Below are positions 62,656 to 64,000 of a stretch of DNA of 64,000 bases, in pieces (position 1 is the first letter of the stretch; each line of letters starts with the position of its first letter). The position numbers and the translations under genes were made by a program. The notes beneath the pieces were generated by a model. That model was not told where the DNA came from, did not search any database, and was given only the letters and a program-made list of their open reading frames with translations. Where the stretch lies: NCBI GenBank assembly GCA_963696025.1, contig CAVOII010000011.1, forward strand, positions 62,001-126,000. The letters run 5' to 3'. The stretch comes from JABCYV01 sp963696025. Lineage in GTDB: Bacteria > Acidobacteriota > Terriglobia > Terriglobales > Acidobacteriaceae.

Positions 62656-62886
62656 ATGTTCCGCATAGACCGTGAAGATCCTTATCTCGCAAAGCAATTG
62701 CATCATCTTGAGCACATCAACCAGTTCCTTTGCCAGATTACAACCGCCATCCTGCTGAACAACCAAACCTTTGAAAGCGTCTGCAGCACAGCGAACGAGA
62801 TCTACGATCGCTATCATTCGACCCAGGTGAGATTCATGAGTCACCCCGACTTTGATGCATCGGGCACCCCTGCCTTAAGCGCTTAG
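62656..62886 (+). CDS. small hypothetical protein
   Basis: 76 aa from ATG 62656, with CAGGAG 9 bases upstream. Soluble, with H-H-L-E-H-I-N-Q-F-L-C-Q-I and L-L-N-N-Q-T-F-E-S-V-C-S helices and a polar tail. Family not recognised. Clean start and separate promoter space favour a real gene. Confidence 0.5.
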   Translation: MFRIDREDPYLAKQLHHLEHINQFLCQITTAILLNNQTFESVCSTANEIYDRYHSTQVRFMSHPDFDASGTPALSA

Positions 62887-63060
62887 CAGGGCGAACGAAC
62901 TTCGGGCCGCCAGTCTCTGGATGCAGCACTGGAGACGAGTAAAGTTGGAACGTGCCGGATATCTCTAGCTTACAAAAAAGCCAAAGGCCGGCTAAAAACA
63001 ACTAACGGGAGGGTTCGTGCCCTAAATACGACAACCAGACACACAATTAACTCGGGAGGA

Positions 63061-63456
63061 ATGATGCCAAGCGTCCATATTGACAACATAGGTGAGATGG
63101 CAATCGTTGAATGCGCGGGTAGATTTGTCCGCAATGAGGCGGCTTTCCAGTTACGGGACGCCGTCACGTCGCAGACAGACGCCCGCGTCGTAGTTTTGGA
63201 CCTCACGGAAATGCACGCAATAGGCGGTGGCGGTTTAGGCGTGCTAGTGCTTCTGCAGAGATGGGCTCAGGACCACGATATTCGATTCAAGCTGTTCAAC
63301 CCCACCGCGCCCGTGCGGGACAAGCTGAAGCACGTTGACTTTGAGATTGCCACACTGGAGCAGATGATGAGTCTCCTGAGCCGCGTCGATAGTCAATACG
63401 CACGCGCCTTGATCGAGTCGCAATTTCCGTTGCATCAGCTTTCGAAATACGCTTGA
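63061..63456 (+). CDS. STAS-domain protein (anti-sigma antagonist-like)
   Basis: 131 aa; ATG 63061 and 63064 in tandem after GGGAGGA. STAS fold with A-I-V-E-C-A-G-R-F-V, V-V-V-L-D-L-T-E-M and L-G-V-L-V-L-L-Q-R-W. The position that is Ser or Thr in phosphorylatable antagonists (D-S-S-G) is A-I-G-G-G-G here, so kinase control by phosphorylation at that site is unlikely. May take part in partner switching or a stressosome; the RsbRD-N-like gene at 33 kb is a conceivable partner. Confidence 0.85.
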   Translation: MMPSVHIDNIGEMAIVECAGRFVRNEAAFQLRDAVTSQTDARVVVLDLTEMHAIGGGGLGVLVLLQRWAQDHDIRFKLFNPTAPVRDKLKHVDFEIATLEQMMSLLSRVDSQYARALIESQFPLHQLSKYA

Positions 63457-63553
63457 AAACAAGAAGCCTTGCGAAAGACACGGTGACCGAGCCGCTTCTT
63501 AGACTGCTTTGATCTGCTCTGATCTCCACATGCTGAGACAGGGGATGGTCGGG

Positions 63554-63591
63554 GGGTCACACAAATGAACAACCCAGAACTCACAAAATGG
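63554..63591. repeat. 38-bp inverted repeat, right copy
   Basis: Exact reverse complement of 60131-60168. It carries the G-run and ATG of the 34-codon gene at 63565; this is presumably the original and the left copy the displaced one. Confidence 0.85.
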
Positions 63592-63669
63592 CTTCGGAGG
63601 GTGCGGGACGCCTTGGCTGAGTCAGATGAAGTCAGGCGGAATAGCATGTTGCGTGCAGCAGAGACTTAG
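63565..63669 (+). CDS. very small hypothetical protein
   Basis: 34 aa from ATG 63565 behind a GGGGGG run: M-N-N-P-E-L-T-K-W-L-R-R-V-R-D-A-L-A-E-S then a short polar end and TAG. Amphipathic and helical. Its first nine codons are repeated inverted at 60.13 kb. Too short to identify; the tidy start argues for a real gene, though this is weak. Confidence 0.4.
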   Translation: MNNPELTKWLRRVRDALAESDEVRRNSMLRAAET

Positions 63670-63695
63670 CTCTAAACCCTCGCAAAAGAAATCCG

Positions 63696-63929
63696 TCACA
63701 CGACAACACTTGCACCAGAGGCCAAGTCACTGAGAGGGTTTTCCTTGCCGTCGCTAAAACCCAGGCTCTCCATTTGCTTGGCGGCGGCACTGAATCGTTC
63801 TTGACTTACGTTGTCCATCCTAACGAAGCGGAACGCCTGGGCCAAAGATATGCCATCCGCTCCCATGCGTAAGAATTCGATCTCCGCGGTCACTTTTCCA
63901 AATACGGTGCCCAGAATCGTCTTCCCCAA
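63696..63929 (-). CDS. small hypothetical protein
   Basis: 77 aa from TTG 63929; the frame is open further upstream (A-K-S-S-I-P-P-G-T-L) to a TGA without ATG. Sequence looks like a genuine compact protein (F-G-K-V-T-A-E-I-E-F-L-R-M-G-A-D-G, F-S-A-A-A-K-Q-M-E-S-L). Family not recognised. Start uncertain. Confidence 0.45.
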   Translation of the reverse strand: MGKTILGTVFGKVTAEIEFLRMGADGISLAQAFRFVRMDNVSQERFSAAAKQMESLGFSDGKENPLSDLASGASVVV

Positions 63930-64000
63930 GGTTCCTGGAGGAATCGAACTCTTGGCAAGGAGAGCTCAACACAGGCAGAATGTACTCTTCGATGACGTTG

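Noticed and set aside
1..64000. CRISPR array or rRNA operon
   Set aside because: I saw no regularly spaced repeats and no rRNA-like sequence.

Overview
The window looks like part of a chromosome from an Acidobacteriota bacterium, probably Terriglobia. The support is an Oar-type TonB-dependent receptor with an N-terminal carboxypeptidase-regulatory-like domain (20.9-24.4 kb), several secreted small families common in that phylum (DUF4136, DUF4410, SYLF, DUF5818-like, PPGL-repeat), and dispersed palindromic repeats of the TCATCCTGAGCG / CTTTGTGTCC kind. There is no rRNA and only one tRNA, for selenocysteine. The taxonomy is inference from gene content.

0.2-25.7 kb is a coherent nucleoside and nucleobase salvage and catabolism island. 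It holds cytidine deaminase, pyrimidine-nucleoside phosphorylase and a CNT nucleoside permease (tight + strand operon); dihydropyrimidinase, an LLM-class flavin/F420 oxidoreductase, an NCS1 nucleobase permease, beta-ureidopropionase, a yeast-type cytosine deaminase, a ureide-permease-like transporter and a secreted nucleoside hydrolase; then deoxyribose-phosphate aldolase, a double-domain ALDH16-type aldehyde dehydrogenase, ribokinase, a secreted MTA/SAH-deaminase-like amidohydrolase, a nicotinamidase-like hydrolase, the TonB receptor and a second, divergent secreted nucleoside hydrolase. Together they would import nucleosides, cut them, salvage or degrade the base, and send ribose and deoxyribose into central metabolism. 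Dihydropyrimidine dehydrogenase is not in the window.

25.8-33.7 kb holds envelope and stress genes (HdeD, DUF4136, DUF4410, an HtrA/DegP-type protease, a HAD phosphatase, SYLF, an RsbRD-N-like protein). The DUF4410 gene and the protease gene are broken by single-base frame changes (one and three respectively). 34-39 kb is gene-poor and decayed: fragments, one intact APC permease, a GH172/DUF2961 remnant, tRNA-Sec, and immediately beyond it the C-terminus of a phage-type integrase, which suggests an old integration at selC.

39.3-46.5 kb is a three-gene minus-strand group: a radical SAM/SPASM protein, a 2-hydroxyacyl-CoA-dehydratase-like iron-sulfur protein, and a large activase with two BadF-type ATPase domains plus a DUF2229-like region. 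46.7-51.9 kb holds secreted proteins, a GH37 trehalase, a nucleotidyltransferase-fold protein and a phosphoesterase.

52.1-58.9 kb is the most novel part. An XRE regulator with an S24-like C-terminus sits beside an HprK-related kinase, an NTP_transf_5-type protein, a PqqD-like protein whose frameshifted reading frame ends in a C...C...CC...C tail, and two small proteins sharing a Y-x-x-P-x-F leader-like motif. Four TTGTTCC-N6-GGAACAA-like palindromes lie in front of the regulator, both small proteins and one more unknown gene. I read this as a candidate regulated peptide-modification (RiPP-like) system with one partly duplicated, decayed flank (DegT fragment). 58.9-64 kb holds a FecR-like protein, an IS110 remnant, a 38-bp inverted repeat 3.4 kb apart, a DUF5317-like membrane protein, a STAS protein and several small unknown genes.
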